From the NCBI GenBank assembly GCA_019637265.1, contig JAHBVY010000002.1:434001-498000 (forward strand): 64,000 bases of DNA, written 5' to 3'. How positions within the stretch are numbered: the first letter of the stretch is position 1; each line of letters opens with the position of its first letter. This DNA is from Polyangiaceae bacterium (GTDB lineage: Bacteria; Myxococcota_A; Polyangia; Polyangiales; Polyangiaceae). Below are positions 18,087-26,510 of the stretch, one piece after another. Under the pieces are notes generated by a model. That model did not search any database, was not told the DNA's origin, and worked only from the letters and a program-made list of their open reading frames with translations. A program made the position numbers and the translations under genes.

Positions 18087-18289
18087 ACCCCGCCGGGGCC
18101 CCCCGCGCAGAGGCTTGCGCGCCGTGAGCCCATCCGATCCACGCGCGGCGCAGCGCGTCAAGACCACCCCAGGGGAGGCTCGTGCGCCGTAAGTCTCCGA
18201 AATCGCCATAGAAAACAGCGTTGCTGTCCTCTGCGTTGGCGCCCAGCCCGAACGCGAGTCGTGCGACGACGACAACCATGGCAGCCTCG

Positions 18290-18312
18290 CGGGGGCGGGG
18301 GTTGACCCTGCC
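18290..18312 (+). repeat. G-rich dispersed repeat, copy E2 (partial)
   Basis: It reads GCGGGGGCGGGGGTTGACC, close to the reverse strand of copy N (GCGGGGGCGGGGGTTTGCC). It lies about 85 bases before the lipoprotein start. Confidence 0.5.
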
Positions 18313-18394
18313 AAGCACCTCTGAGAAACCTACCACAATGACTTCGGGACCGAGGCCACCGAAGTTTAGGAGCCCCACGAAGACCGTGCGCGCC

Positions 18395-18997
18395 ATGACG
18401 ACATCCAAGCAGTGGCTCCACGCACTGGCCTGGCTCGCGCTTGCAGGCGGGTGCTCCGGAAGTGACGGAGATCCCGATGATTCGGCCCCATCAGGCCTCG
18501 CTGGCGAGTGCACCACACCCATCTTCTTTGACCCTTACGGTGAATGGCACAGCAACCCCACCCAGCTCGTCAGCTGCCCTGGGGATGTGAATAGGTTTGC
18601 CCCGCGCGTCGACCTACTGGGGAGCCCCGTGTCAGGCAGGCTCGATGAGCCCTGCACACCGGGACCGCGGCGAGCTGAGTGCCAGGATGACTGTCAATCT
18701 GACGCTGACTGTGAGAGCGGTCAGTTGTGCACGGCAATAGGACCTGTAATGGCGTCGGGGGCAGCTGGCACCCGCTATGGCACACGATGCCTCCCCGCTG
18801 AATGCACGTCCCCCACCGATTGCGGCGGCTACGCTTGTGGAGTCAGCTTCGACACCTGCGGCCGGGTCGACGGCTACTATTGCCGATCAGAAAAGGACAA
18901 GTGCCATTCGGATCTCGATTGCACGGAGGTCATGAAAGGTTGTCGCTACATGACCGACCATTTTCGTTGCGCCACGAAGGCGAACAACTGTGAATAG
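18395..18997 (+). CDS. Cys-rich lipoprotein, copy 1
   Basis: The start is ATG 18395 (MTTSKQWLH), which opens a lipoprotein signal peptide with the lipid-bearing Cys in LALAGGCSGSDG. After a short Asp/Ser linker the 200-residue protein carries about 14 further cysteines in a spaced pattern (CTTPIFF, LVSCPGD, CQDDCQSDADCESGQLC, CTSPTDCGGYACGVSFDTCG, YYCRSEKDKCHSDLDC). This suggests a disulfide-knotted extracellular domain. The spacing recalls the DxDCxxGxxC repeats of many myxobacterial surface proteins. A second copy follows 49 bases later. Function unknown. Confidence 0.75.
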   Translation: MTTSKQWLHALAWLALAGGCSGSDGDPDDSAPSGLAGECTTPIFFDPYGEWHSNPTQLVSCPGDVNRFAPRVDLLGSPVSGRLDEPCTPGPRRAECQDDCQSDADCESGQLCTAIGPVMASGAAGTRYGTRCLPAECTSPTDCGGYACGVSFDTCGRVDGYYCRSEKDKCHSDLDCTEVMKGCRYMTDHFRCATKANNCE

Positions 18998-19045
18998 CCC
19001 ACAGCGCGCCGCCCCACAACGGCGGAACCAGATGAAGAACACCCC

Positions 19046-19724
19046 GTGACAACCTCCAAACAATGGCTCCTCGGGCTCGGATGGCTTGCGCTCGCCGTCG
19101 GGTGCTCGGAGACTGACAACGGAGTCCAGGCCCCCGACGCTGGAGCCCAGATCCCCGACGTGGGTGAGCTCCCTGACGGCTCGGTCGATGCTGCTGACGC
19201 GGCAGCTGATGTCGAGAGCGGCCACTCTGGCCTCGCCGGTGAGTGCACTTCACCCATCTTCTTCGACCGCTACCCGAACCAGACGAGCCCCACCCAGCTC
19301 GTGAGCTGCCCCGGGGACAAGAGGGGCGCCGCGCCGCGGGTCGATCTGGTGGGCAGCCGTGTCGGGCAGGCTCGACGAACCCTGCACGGTGGAGCCTCGA
19401 CGGGATGAATGTCATGATGACTGTCGATCTGACGCCGACTGCGAGAGCAGTGAGCTGTGCACCGCGGTGGGGTTCGTTTCATCCTTGGGGACGACGAGCA
19501 CCCGCTATGGCACTCGGTGTCTCCCTGCCGAATGCACGTCCCCCGCCGACTGCAAAGGCTACGCCTGTGGGGTGAGCTTCAACGACTGCGGCCGGATCGA
19601 CGGTTACTATTGCCGCTCAGGGCAGGACGAGTGCCAATCGGATCTCGAGTGTGAGGACGTGAAGGGTTGTCGCTACATAGACGGTCGCTTTCGCTGTGAC
19701 TTCAAGGTGACTAACTGTGAGTAG
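19046..19724 (+). pseudogene. Cys-rich lipoprotein, copy 2, frameshifted
   Basis: It is a tandem paralogue of 18395-18997 starting at GTG 19046 (MTTSKQWLLGLGWLALAVGCSE). The first frame follows copy 1 up to VDLVGSRV and is then lost; the copy-1 sequence resumes one frame over from SGRLDEPC and continues to the stop at 19724. Comparison shows why: copy 1 has AGCCCCGTGTC where copy 2 has AGCCGTGTC, a loss of two C near 19356. All Cys of the C-terminal domain are kept in the second frame, so the break is recent, or a sequencing error. Copy 2 has a longer Asp/Ala linker after the lipobox. Confidence 0.75.
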
Positions 19725-19843
19725 CCAAACGCCCGGCGCCTTCGGCTAGCGCGCGTCGTGCCGTGTCCTGATGGGCAGGCGCTCGCACAGTGGGCGGATT
19801 CGCATGGCGCGCTCGGTGACGCCTCGCGCTGCGGCCTTGTCGG

Positions 19844-21253
19844 TCAGGCTAGCAGGCTCTGCTCCACGGGCTCTAGGCGAGCAGTGAAGTGGCGGAGTAG
19901 GGGCGGGGCCTCCACGATGCGGAGGCCGCGCACGCGCTCGCGCAGGGAGCCGACGTGCAGCAGCACCTCCGCCAGGTAGTCCACGTGGCTCTGGGTGTAG
20001 GTGCGGCGGGGGAACGCCAGGCGTACTAGCTCGAGGGGCGCGGGGCGCTCGCTACCATCAGGTTGGCGTCCGAACATCACGGAGCCGATCTCCACCGAGC
20101 GCACGCCGCCTTCGAGGTAGAGCACGCAGGAGAGCGCCCAGGCGGGGTACTCCCTGGCGGGGAGGTGGGGGAGCAATTTCCCTGCGTCAATGTACACCGC
20201 GTGGCCGCCAGTGGGCTGGATGATGGGGATATTCGCCTGGAGCAGCCGCTCACCGAGGTACTCGATGGAGCGCAGCCGGTACTGGAGGTAGGGCTCTTCG
20301 AGCGCCTCCTGGAAGCCCACCGCGAGCGCGTCGAGGTCGTAGCCAGCGAGCCCACCGTAGGTTGGGAAGCCCTCCCCCAAGATGAGCAGGTTCTGCGCAG
20401 CCTGCGCCATGACGTCGTCGTTCATGGCCAGGAAGCCGCCGATGTTCGCCATGCCGTCCTTCTTCGCGCTCATGGTCGCGCCGTCGACGTAGCTGAACAT
20501 CTCCTGAGCGATCTCGCGCGGGGTGCGCTCGGCGTAGCCTGGTTCGCGCAGCTTGATGAAGTAGGCGTTCTCCGCGTAGCGGCAGCAGTCGAGGAACAGC
20601 GGCACCCCAAACTCGCGACACACGGCGCTCACCTCGCGCACGTTGGCGAGCGACACCGGCTGGCCGCCGCCCGAGTTGTTGGTCACCGTCAGCATCACCA
20701 GCGGCACCTGCTCACGTCGTGACGTGAGCAGCGCGCGCAGCGCGGGGACATCCAGGTTGCCCTTGAAGGGGTGCAGCGCCTCCGGCTGACGCGCCTCCGC
20801 GATGGGAAGATCCAGCGCCTCCGCACCCACGGCCTCGATGTTGGCGCGCGTGGTATCGAAGTGCGTGTTGTTGGGCACCACGTCACCGCGCTTCAGCGCC
20901 ACCCCACACAAAATGCGCTCGGCGGCGCGCCCTTGGTGAGTGGGGAAGATGTGCTTCAACCCAGTGATCCCTTTCACCGCTGCCTCGAAGCGATCGAAGG
21001 AGCGGCTCCCGGCGTAGCTCTCGTCGCCGCGCATCATCGCCGCCCACTGCTCGCTCGACATCGCACCGGTGCCCGAGTCGGTGAGCAAGTCGATGAGGAC
21101 GTCGCTCGCGTGCAAGCGGAACAGGTTGTAGCCGGCGGCTTCGAGCGCGCGCGCCCGCTGGGCGCGCGTGGTGTAGCGGATGGGCTCCACCGACTTGATG
21201 CGGAAGGGCTCGATGATGGTCTTGAACTGAGGCTCGGGTCGCTCGTGAGGCAT
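19844..21253 (-). CDS. tnaA: Tryptophanase family PLP-dependent beta-eliminating lyase
   Basis: The start is ATG 21253 (MPHERPEPQFK) with GGAG about 6 bases before it; the frame upstream is not protein-like. The 469-residue product matches the tryptophanase/tyrosine phenol-lyase family: IDLLTDSGTGAMS, PTHQGRAAERI, VTNNSGGGQPVSLANV, the PLP-binding lysine in MSAKKDG, and EGFPTYGGLAGYDL. In tyrosine phenol-lyase the late motif reads RSMERG; here it is RSVEIGS as in tryptophanase, so indole, pyruvate and ammonia from tryptophan is the likelier reaction. The N-terminus (EPFRIKSVEPI) is closer to the phenol-lyase side. The enzyme is cytosolic. Confidence 0.82.
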   Translation of the reverse strand: MPHERPEPQFKTIIEPFRIKSVEPIRYTTRAQRARALEAAGYNLFRLHASDVLIDLLTDSGTGAMSSEQWAAMMRGDESYAGSRSFDRFEAAVKGITGLKHIFPTHQGRAAERILCGVALKRGDVVPNNTHFDTTRANIEAVGAEALDLPIAEARQPEALHPFKGNLDVPALRALLTSRREQVPLVMLTVTNNSGGGQPVSLANVREVSAVCREFGVPLFLDCCRYAENAYFIKLREPGYAERTPREIAQEMFSYVDGATMSAKKDGMANIGGFLAMNDDVMAQAAQNLLILGEGFPTYGGLAGYDLDALAVGFQEALEEPYLQYRLRSIEYLGERLLQANIPIIQPTGGHAVYIDAGKLLPHLPAREYPAWALSCVLYLEGGVRSVEIGSVMFGRQPDGSERPAPLELVRLAFPRRTYTQSHVDYLAEVLLHVGSLRERVRGLRIVEAPPLLRHFTARLEPVEQSLLA

Positions 21254-21645
21254 CGGGGCTCCGGTGATGTTCGTCAGTATCACTGTGTGATTAGGGCACG
21301 CGGCTCGGCGCGGGCGCGGACGAAGCGCGCCAGCGCGAGCGCAGCAGGTGCAAGGAGCGTGCATCAGCGCCGGCGCTCCATGGCGAGCTGAGTGGCGCGA
21401 CAGAGCGACGCACGACGCAATCGATGCGGCGGTACGAACAGCGCCTCGTCCAGGGGCGCAATTCGCGCGCCTCGTGTGCGTGGCCGCGCAAGGTTTGCTG
21501 AAGTTGCCTCTCAGCGACTGTGTCACCGCGCGGCGCGCTCGGGCGCTACCAACCCCCAAACCCGAGAGACCCTTCGCGTGCAGGACGTGACGTGCTCGCG
21601 AGGGCTCCTGCTCCCAGGACCGAATGAGCGGAGTCGGAGCGCCAG
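21254..21645. other. Divergent intergenic region, 392 bases
   Basis: It lies between the tryptophanase-family gene (minus) and the radical SAM gene (plus) and contains dispersed repeat copy F at 21546-21568. I looked for a tnaC-like leader peptide with a single Trp before the lyase gene and did not find a convincing one. Confidence 0.4.
21546..21568 (-). repeat. G-rich dispersed repeat, copy F
   Basis: Plus strand begins CTACCAACCCCCAAACCCGA. The reverse strand reads TCGGGTTTGGGGGTTGG, matching the core. It lies about 80-100 bases before the radical SAM gene. Confidence 0.7.
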
Positions 21646-22788
21646 GTGGCAACAGGAGCCCTAAGCACCAGGCCACTGGAGATCGGTCGCGCGCCCGTGC
21701 GTGGCATGACGATTGCCCTGGCTCATCTCGTGAAGTTCGATGACCGCCCGTTCATCGCGATTTGGGAGCTGACCCAAGCCTGCGATTTGGTGTGCAAGCA
21801 CTGCCGGGCCTGCGCTCAGCCGCTTCGCGATCCGCTCGAGCTGAGCTTCGAGGAGGGGGCGAGGCTCCTCGATCAGCTCGCCGCGGCGCGCGTCCCGCTC
21901 GTGGTGCTCACCGGTGGCGATCCAGCCAAGCGACCTGACTTGGTGGAGCTCATCGCGCACGGCACGCGGGCAGGGCTGCACATGGGGCTCACGCCATCGG
22001 CTACGCCGCTCGTCACGGAGGAGCTGATCCGTGAGCTGGCGGACGCGAAGCTCGCGCGCCTCGCGGTGAGCATCGATGGTCACGACGCGAGCGTGCACGA
22101 CCGGTTCCGCGGGGTGGAGGGTAGCTTCGCTGACGCGGAGCGCATCCTGCGGATGGCGCGGGCGCACGGCATCGCGACGCAGGTGAACACCTCGGTGCAC
22201 GCCGGGAGCATCCATCACCTGCGAGAGATCGCGGAGGTGGTCAGGGAGCTAGACTGTGCCCTGTGGAGCGTGTTCTACCTGGTGCCCACCGGGCGCGCGC
22301 AGCGTCACATGCTACCGACGGACGAGGCGGTGGAGGCCTCCTTACTGGAGCTCGCGGACATCGCGGAGAGCGTGCCGTTCGCCGTGAAGACCACGGCCGC
22401 GCAGCACTACCGGCGCGTGCTGGCGCAACGCAAGGCCGCGGCCGGCGCCGCGCCGACGCACGGCGTGTACGGGAAAGACGCGATTCGCATCAACGATGGG
22501 CGCGGCTTCCTGTTCGTCTCGCACCGCGGCGAGATATTTCCGAGCGGATTTTTACCGCAGCTGTGCGGCAACGTGCGGAGCGAGAACCCCATCGACGTGT
22601 ACCGCGACCACCCCACGTTCCGCGCGCTGCGCGACACCAACCTGCTGCGCGGGAAATGCGGCGCGTGTGAGTACCGGCAGCTGTGCGGCGGCTCGCGGGC
22701 GCGCGCCTACTCGCTCACGGGGGACATGCTGGGGTCGGATCCGCTGTGCTCCTACGTCCCGCCTAGCTTGATGCGCGCGTCGGCGTGA
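21646..22788 (+). CDS. Radical SAM/SPASM domain protein
   Basis: The radical SAM cluster motif is CDLVCKHCRAC (about residues 45-55), followed by TGGDPAKRPDL and SIDGHDASVHDRFRG typical of the AdoMet barrel. The C-terminal SPASM region has cysteines in QLCGN, KCGACEYRQLCGG and DPLC and should bind auxiliary 4Fe-4S clusters. The layout resembles the TIGR04053 group and heme-type NirJ/AhbC-like enzymes, or peptide-modifying enzymes; the substrate is not evident and no short precursor peptide gene is seen nearby. Two starts are possible: GTG 21646, with GGAG six bases upstream, and ATG 21706, without one. Confidence 0.85.
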   Translation: MATGALSTRPLEIGRAPVRGMTIALAHLVKFDDRPFIAIWELTQACDLVCKHCRACAQPLRDPLELSFEEGARLLDQLAAARVPLVVLTGGDPAKRPDLVELIAHGTRAGLHMGLTPSATPLVTEELIRELADAKLARLAVSIDGHDASVHDRFRGVEGSFADAERILRMARAHGIATQVNTSVHAGSIHHLREIAEVVRELDCALWSVFYLVPTGRAQRHMLPTDEAVEASLLELADIAESVPFAVKTTAAQHYRRVLAQRKAAAGAAPTHGVYGKDAIRINDGRGFLFVSHRGEIFPSGFLPQLCGNVRSENPIDVYRDHPTFRALRDTNLLRGKCGACEYRQLCGGSRARAYSLTGDMLGSDPLCSYVPPSLMRASA

Positions 22789-22828
22789 CACGGCACGGCC
22801 TAGTTATGCGGGTGGAGTCGTCGTGCGA

Positions 22829-22849
22829 GGGCGGGTTTGAAACCCGCCC
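22829..22849. repeat. REP-like palindrome with adjacent CTAC
   Basis: GGGCGGGTTT and AAACCCGCCC form a perfect 10-bp stem around a single G, followed by CCTACC. A hairpin with a flanking CTAC (GTAG on the other strand) is the format of REP elements mobilised by REP-associated tyrosine transposases. Palindromes of this very type recur in many bacterial phyla. It may also serve as a terminator for the radical SAM gene. Confidence 0.65.
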
Positions 22850-22931
22850 CTACCAGGTCGAGGTGGAGAACCTGCCAGGCCTTGAGCGCCTGCACCGTGC
22901 GGGGATTGCGCGGTGTGGGTAAGCTCGGCGC

Positions 22932-23843
22932 ATGACGCGTGGCGCTTGGGTGCTCGGGCTCGTGGTGGTGGCTTGCGGTGGCGCGGCGGCGCCGCATGCT
23001 CCGAGTGGCTCGCTGGGGGACGCGGATGGCGCTGGAGCAGGCGCCGAGACGAGCGCGCCTGGACTGTGCAGCGATGAAGACAGCGCCGCTGTCGGTCACT
23101 CGGATCACGTCAGCTCACCTGACGGTGCGGCGGTCCACGTCGGACAATGCAGCGCCAAGCCCGCTCCGGGCGCCACGAAGAGCGCCAAGCCGGCTCCAGG
23201 CGTAGCCAAGAGCAGCTCCGAAGCGGAGAACGCCAAACCCCCTGAAAAAGACCCGCTGCACACCGCGATCGTGCAAGCGGGGCACGCCGTGCTCCGGGAG
23301 CGCGCCAAGGAGGTGCCGATCGAGCAGATCCGCACACCGGAGTTTCAGGCGTTGCTCGAGCGCATGAAGGAGAGCATGCGCGCGGCGCCGGGCGTCGGTA
23401 TCGCGGCGCCGCAAATTGGGGTGCCGCTTCGGGTGTTCTTGGTGGAGGACCGTGAGGAGTACCTCGCGCGCATGGCCGAGGTGGAGGTGACGGAGCGCGA
23501 GCGCACGCCGGTGCCGCTCCGCGTGTTCATCAACCCCAAGGTGACGCCCATCGGCAAGGAGAAGGTGACGTTCTTCGAGGGTTGCTTGTCGGTGAACGGT
23601 TGGTCAGCGCTGGTGACGCGCGCCCGAGAGGTGTCCGTGGAGGCGCTCGATGAGCGTGGGGAGAAGGTGAGCTGGCGGGTGCGCGGCTGGCCCGCGCGCA
23701 TCCTTCAGCACGAGATGGATCACCTCGAAGGCACGCTCTACATCGACCGCATGCACACGCGCTCCTTCGCGACCCACGCCGCGGTGAAGGAGCGCTTCGC
23801 GGGTAAGCCCGCGCGCGAGGTGCTTCACGCGCACGGTTTGTGA
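22932..23843 (+). CDS. def: Peptide deformylase with lipoprotein signal peptide
   Basis: The C-terminal domain (about 108-303) is a full peptide deformylase: GVGIAAPQ (154-161), EGCLS with metal ligand Cys218, and QHEMDHLEG with ligands His260 and His264 and catalytic Glu261. Deformylases remove formyl from nascent proteins in the cytosol at about 170-190 residues. This one has about 107 extra N-terminal residues that start as a lipoprotein signal (MTRGAWVLGLVVVACGG, Cys15) and continue as an Ala/Pro/Lys-rich linker with two SAKPAPG repeats. The first internal Met is residue 145, inside the domain, so a normal short start is not available in ATG form. Export to the envelope is inferred. Confidence 0.85.
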   Translation: MTRGAWVLGLVVVACGGAAAPHAPSGSLGDADGAGAGAETSAPGLCSDEDSAAVGHSDHVSSPDGAAVHVGQCSAKPAPGATKSAKPAPGVAKSSSEAENAKPPEKDPLHTAIVQAGHAVLRERAKEVPIEQIRTPEFQALLERMKESMRAAPGVGIAAPQIGVPLRVFLVEDREEYLARMAEVEVTERERTPVPLRVFINPKVTPIGKEKVTFFEGCLSVNGWSALVTRAREVSVEALDERGEKVSWRVRGWPARILQHEMDHLEGTLYIDRMHTRSFATHAAVKERFAGKPAREVLHAHGL

Positions 23844-24011
23844 TCGCGCGCGTTCTTCGGCCTCGCAGTCGATCCACTCGAGCGCCCGACCACGCGTTGG
23901 CGCGCGCCATGCATCGCACGACGACGCGCGCCTCGCGTCGCAGCGAAGCGCGCAAACCCTCGTATCGAGGCGCAGCGCCAAGCGCGCGACACCAAGAGCA
24001 CACCGCAGCCC

Positions 24012-25355
24012 GTGACCCTCTCCGCGATGCTCCCCAACCCAGCCCCCGCCGTGCTGCCTCGGCCGGCCGCCCCAGCCGCGACCCTGGCCATGGGCGACGC
24101 CCCCTCCCCGTGGCTGCCGGGGCTGCACTTCGCGGTCGCGCTCACCTACTTCGTGCTGGGGAGCGGCGCGCTAGTCCTGTATTCTGACCACCTCGCGCGA
24201 GGCAGCTTCTTCATGCCTCAGGTCGCCGCGGCGACGCACCTGTTCGCGCTCGGGTGGATCATGCTGTCGATCTTCGGCGCGCTGTACCAGTTCCTCCCCG
24301 TCGCGGTGGGGCAGCCCCTGCGCTTCACGTCGCTCGCCTACGTCGGGCTCGCCGCGCACACGCTGGGGCTCATGGGCTTCATCGGCGGCCTGGTGAGCGG
24401 CGCCCGCGGGCTGCTCTACCTGGGCGCCTGCGGGCTCAGCAGCTCATTCATCAGTGTGGCGTTCAATCTCGTGGCGACGCTCCGCCGCGCGGATGAGAGG
24501 CCTCTCACCTGGTGGGCGCTCCTGGGCTCAGCGCTGTTCTTGGTGGTCACGCCGGCTTACGGATTGGCGCTGGGGCTCAACCTGCACGGTGACCTCAGCC
24601 TCAGCCAGCGCTTCGTCACCGTGGCCTCCCACGCGCACGTGGCGCTGGTGGGCATCGTGCTGCTCGTGATGGTGGGCGTGGCGCACCGCCTGCTCCCCAT
24701 GTTTCTGCTCTCGCATGGCGCCAGCGAGCGGCCCGCCTGGGCGGCGCTGGCGCTGCTGTTCGGCGGCGCGCTGATGCTCTCTATTCCATATAGAAATACA
24801 TTTTACCTGACGGCGGCCTACGCCATGAGCGGCCTCGGCGCCCTCGCGTTCCTCATCCAGGCCGCGCTGTTCTTCAAGCGCCGCGTGCGGCGCGCTATCG
24901 ATCCGGGGATGCGGCTCGCCGGCGCAGGGCTCATCGGGCTGACCGTAGCGCTCCTCATCGCGCCCTTCGCGCTCTCACGCGGCACGAGCCACCCACCGCT
25001 CCTCAGCGCCTACTTCGTGGCCTTGCTCGGCGCCATCTCGCTGTTCATCGCCGGCCACTACTACAAGATCGTGCCCTTCATCGTGTGGTACCACCGCTAT
25101 GGGCCGCTCGTGGGGCTCCAGAAGGTGCCCAAGGTGGCCGAGCTCTACTCCGAGAAGCTCGCGCTCCTGAGCGGCGCGCTGCTGGCGCTGGGCTGGCTTG
25201 GCCTGGTCGTGCTCACCTTCGTCGGTAGCCGGCTTGGCGTATGGATCGCGTCACTGACGTTATTGACGGGCGCCTGCCTGGAGGCCCTCATCATCACCCG
25301 TGTCGCGCTCGTTGCTCGTTTGAGCGCAGCAAACGGTGGCCGTTCGCCGCGCTGA
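24012..25355 (+). CDS. Polytopic membrane protein, heme-copper oxidase subunit I-like
   Basis: The 447-residue protein has about 11-12 membrane helices. Histidines fall where heme/copper ligands sit in oxidase-like or NnrS-like proteins: AATHLFALGW, ASHAHVALVG and the later AGHYYKIVPFIVWYH. It is shorter and more divergent than true subunit I and lacks a clear full set of copper ligands, so redox activity is not assured. The GTG start at 24012 is uncertain; ATG 24027 is in frame. It leads an operon with the DUF59 gene (13 bases later) and the DUF1858/DUF2249 gene. That grouping is known beside NO and denitrification genes in other bacteria; here no NO reductase is in view. Confidence 0.7.
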   Translation: MTLSAMLPNPAPAVLPRPAAPAATLAMGDAPSPWLPGLHFAVALTYFVLGSGALVLYSDHLARGSFFMPQVAAATHLFALGWIMLSIFGALYQFLPVAVGQPLRFTSLAYVGLAAHTLGLMGFIGGLVSGARGLLYLGACGLSSSFISVAFNLVATLRRADERPLTWWALLGSALFLVVTPAYGLALGLNLHGDLSLSQRFVTVASHAHVALVGIVLLVMVGVAHRLLPMFLLSHGASERPAWAALALLFGGALMLSIPYRNTFYLTAAYAMSGLGALAFLIQAALFFKRRVRRAIDPGMRLAGAGLIGLTVALLIAPFALSRGTSHPPLLSAYFVALLGAISLFIAGHYYKIVPFIVWYHRYGPLVGLQKVPKVAELYSEKLALLSGALLALGWLGLVVLTFVGSRLGVWIASLTLLTGACLEALIITRVALVARLSAANGGRSPR

Positions 25356-25368
25356 GGAGGAGGCTCGC

Positions 25369-25662
25369 ATGACGACCCAAGAGCACACTGAAGATCACGT
25401 GTGGCGCGCGCTGAGCGCCGTGATCGACCCTGAGATAGGCCTCGACATCGTGACCCTGGGGCTCGTCTACGATGTTCAGGTAGCCGAACGAATCGCCACG
25501 GTGACCTTCACCCTCACCACCCCCGGCTGCCCCATGGAGCACATCATTCAGAGCGGCATCCAGCGCGCAGCGAGTGAGGTGGAGGGAGTGACCGAAGTGC
25601 GAACCCAGCTCGTGTGGGAGCCGCGCTGGCACCCCGGTATGGCGCAGCGAGGCATGCTGTGA
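25369..25662 (+). CDS. DUF59/MIP18 family metal-sulfur cluster assembly protein
   Basis: The ATG at 25369 follows a strong GAGGAGGAGG five bases upstream, deciding the start. The 97-residue protein is a single DUF59 domain: VIDPEIGLDIVTLGLVYDV and the conserved Cys in TTPGCPMEHII. Relatives (PaaD, SufT, MIP18) help mature iron-sulfur proteins or metal centres. It overlaps the next gene by four bases (GTGA), implying translational coupling, and so likely matures a target linked to the oxidase-like protein or the DUF2249 protein. It is probably cytosolic. Confidence 0.9.
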   Translation: MTTQEHTEDHVWRALSAVIDPEIGLDIVTLGLVYDVQVAERIATVTFTLTTPGCPMEHIIQSGIQRAASEVEGVTEVRTQLVWEPRWHPGMAQRGML

Positions 25663-26510
25663 CGGGCAGCGCGAAGCCCGTCACAGCGAGTGACCGCGTC
25701 GCTTCGGTGCTCGCGCGGGACGAGGCGCTCATCGACGTGTTCGAGTCGCTCTCGCCTGCCTTCAAGCTGCTGCGTAACCCGCTGCGGCGGAAGACGATGG
25801 CCAAGCTCGTCACCCTGAGCCAAGCCGCACGCATCGCCGGGGTGGACGCAGCGGAGCTGGTCAGTCGCTTGAATCAAGCGCTCGGGTTGGGGGTTTGGCA
25901 AGTGACGGAGCCGCTGTCCGCTGCGCCCGCCCTCCGCAGCGCCGCCTCACGCCCAGGTGTGCCGCCGCCCGGCCTCCTCGAGACCCCACCGGAGCGCCGG
26001 GTGGAGCTGGATGTCCATGAGGCGCTGAACGCGGGTGAAGAGCCGCTCCGCCTCATCTTGGCGGCGGCCAAGGCGCTGCCACGAGGCTCGGTGCTCCTCC
26101 TACGCGCCCCGTTCGAGCCAGTGCCGCTGTTCGGCGTGCTCGCCAAGCAGGGCTTCGCTCACTACACGGAGCAGCTAGGAGCCCAAGACTGGCGCGCCTG
26201 GTTCTACCGCGACCTCGCCGCGCTCACCGCCGGCGCGGCCGCGCCGCGGCCGATGGACAATCTACCTAACGATGTGCTCTCTGAGGCGGACGACGTCATC
26301 ATCCTCGACGTGCGCGGGCTGGAGCCGCCAGAGCCGATGGAGCTCACCCTCACCGCGCTGGCGTCGCTTCCGCGCGGCAAGGTGCTGATCCAGATCAATG
26401 AGCGCGTCCCGAGATTCCTGATCCCCAGGCTGAAGGAGCGCGGCTTCAGCTACGAAGTGCACGAGCAGCAGCCCGGCGTGGTCCGCCTCTTCATCCGCCA
26501 CGCGGAGTGA
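25659..26510 (+). CDS. DUF1858 plus tandem DUF2249 domain protein
   Basis: GTG 25659 overlaps the previous stop as GTGA, which fixes the start and gives 283 residues. An N-terminal DUF1858-type helical domain (about 10-75, TLSQAARIAGVDAAELVSRLNQALG) is followed by two DUF2249 domains (about 115-190 and 205-283): VELDVHEALNAGEEPLRLILAAAKALPRGSV, then VIILDVRGLEPPEPMELTLTALASLPRG. DUF2249 resembles the TusA-like sulfur-carrier fold, and such proteins cluster with NO/denitrification or hemerythrin genes. A G-rich dispersed repeat is embedded in the linker after the first domain and read as LGLGVWQV. Confidence 0.85.
   Translation: MTGSAKPVTASDRVASVLARDEALIDVFESLSPAFKLLRNPLRRKTMAKLVTLSQAARIAGVDAAELVSRLNQALGLGVWQVTEPLSAAPALRSAASRPGVPPPGLLETPPERRVELDVHEALNAGEEPLRLILAAAKALPRGSVLLLRAPFEPVPLFGVLAKQGFAHYTEQLGAQDWRAWFYRDLAALTAGAAAPRPMDNLPNDVLSEADDVIILDVRGLEPPEPMELTLTALASLPRGKVLIQINERVPRFLIPRLKERGFSYEVHEQQPGVVRLFIRHAE
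25881..25908 (+). repeat. G-rich dispersed repeat, copy G, inside a coding region
   Basis: It begins CTCGGGTTGGGGGTTTGGCA and sits in the linker between the DUF1858 and DUF2249 domains of 25659-26510. It shows that the repeat can be carried in frame where the protein tolerates it. Confidence 0.65.

Larger units (their letters stand above)
17927..18394. other. Intergenic region, 468 bases, divergent promoters
   Basis: This region separates the SRPBCC gene (minus) from the first Cys-rich lipoprotein gene (plus). It holds two partial copies of the G-rich repeat (18071-18086 and 18290-18312). A minus-strand open frame crosses it but shows no recognisable domain and mixed third-position composition, so I do not call it. 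Confidence 0.4.

Noticed and set aside
18025-18522. Minus-strand open frame with a plausible-looking stretch (MARTVFVGLLNFGG...) overlapping the intergenic region and the lipoprotein start
   Set aside because: No recognisable domain, mixed third-position composition, overlap with the signal peptide of a convincing gene, and it contains two copies of the dispersed repeat.
21254-21645. tnaC-like leader peptide and Trp-dependent attenuator upstream of the tryptophanase-family gene
   Set aside because: I found no short frame with a ribosome site, a single Trp codon and a following rut-like region on the minus strand.
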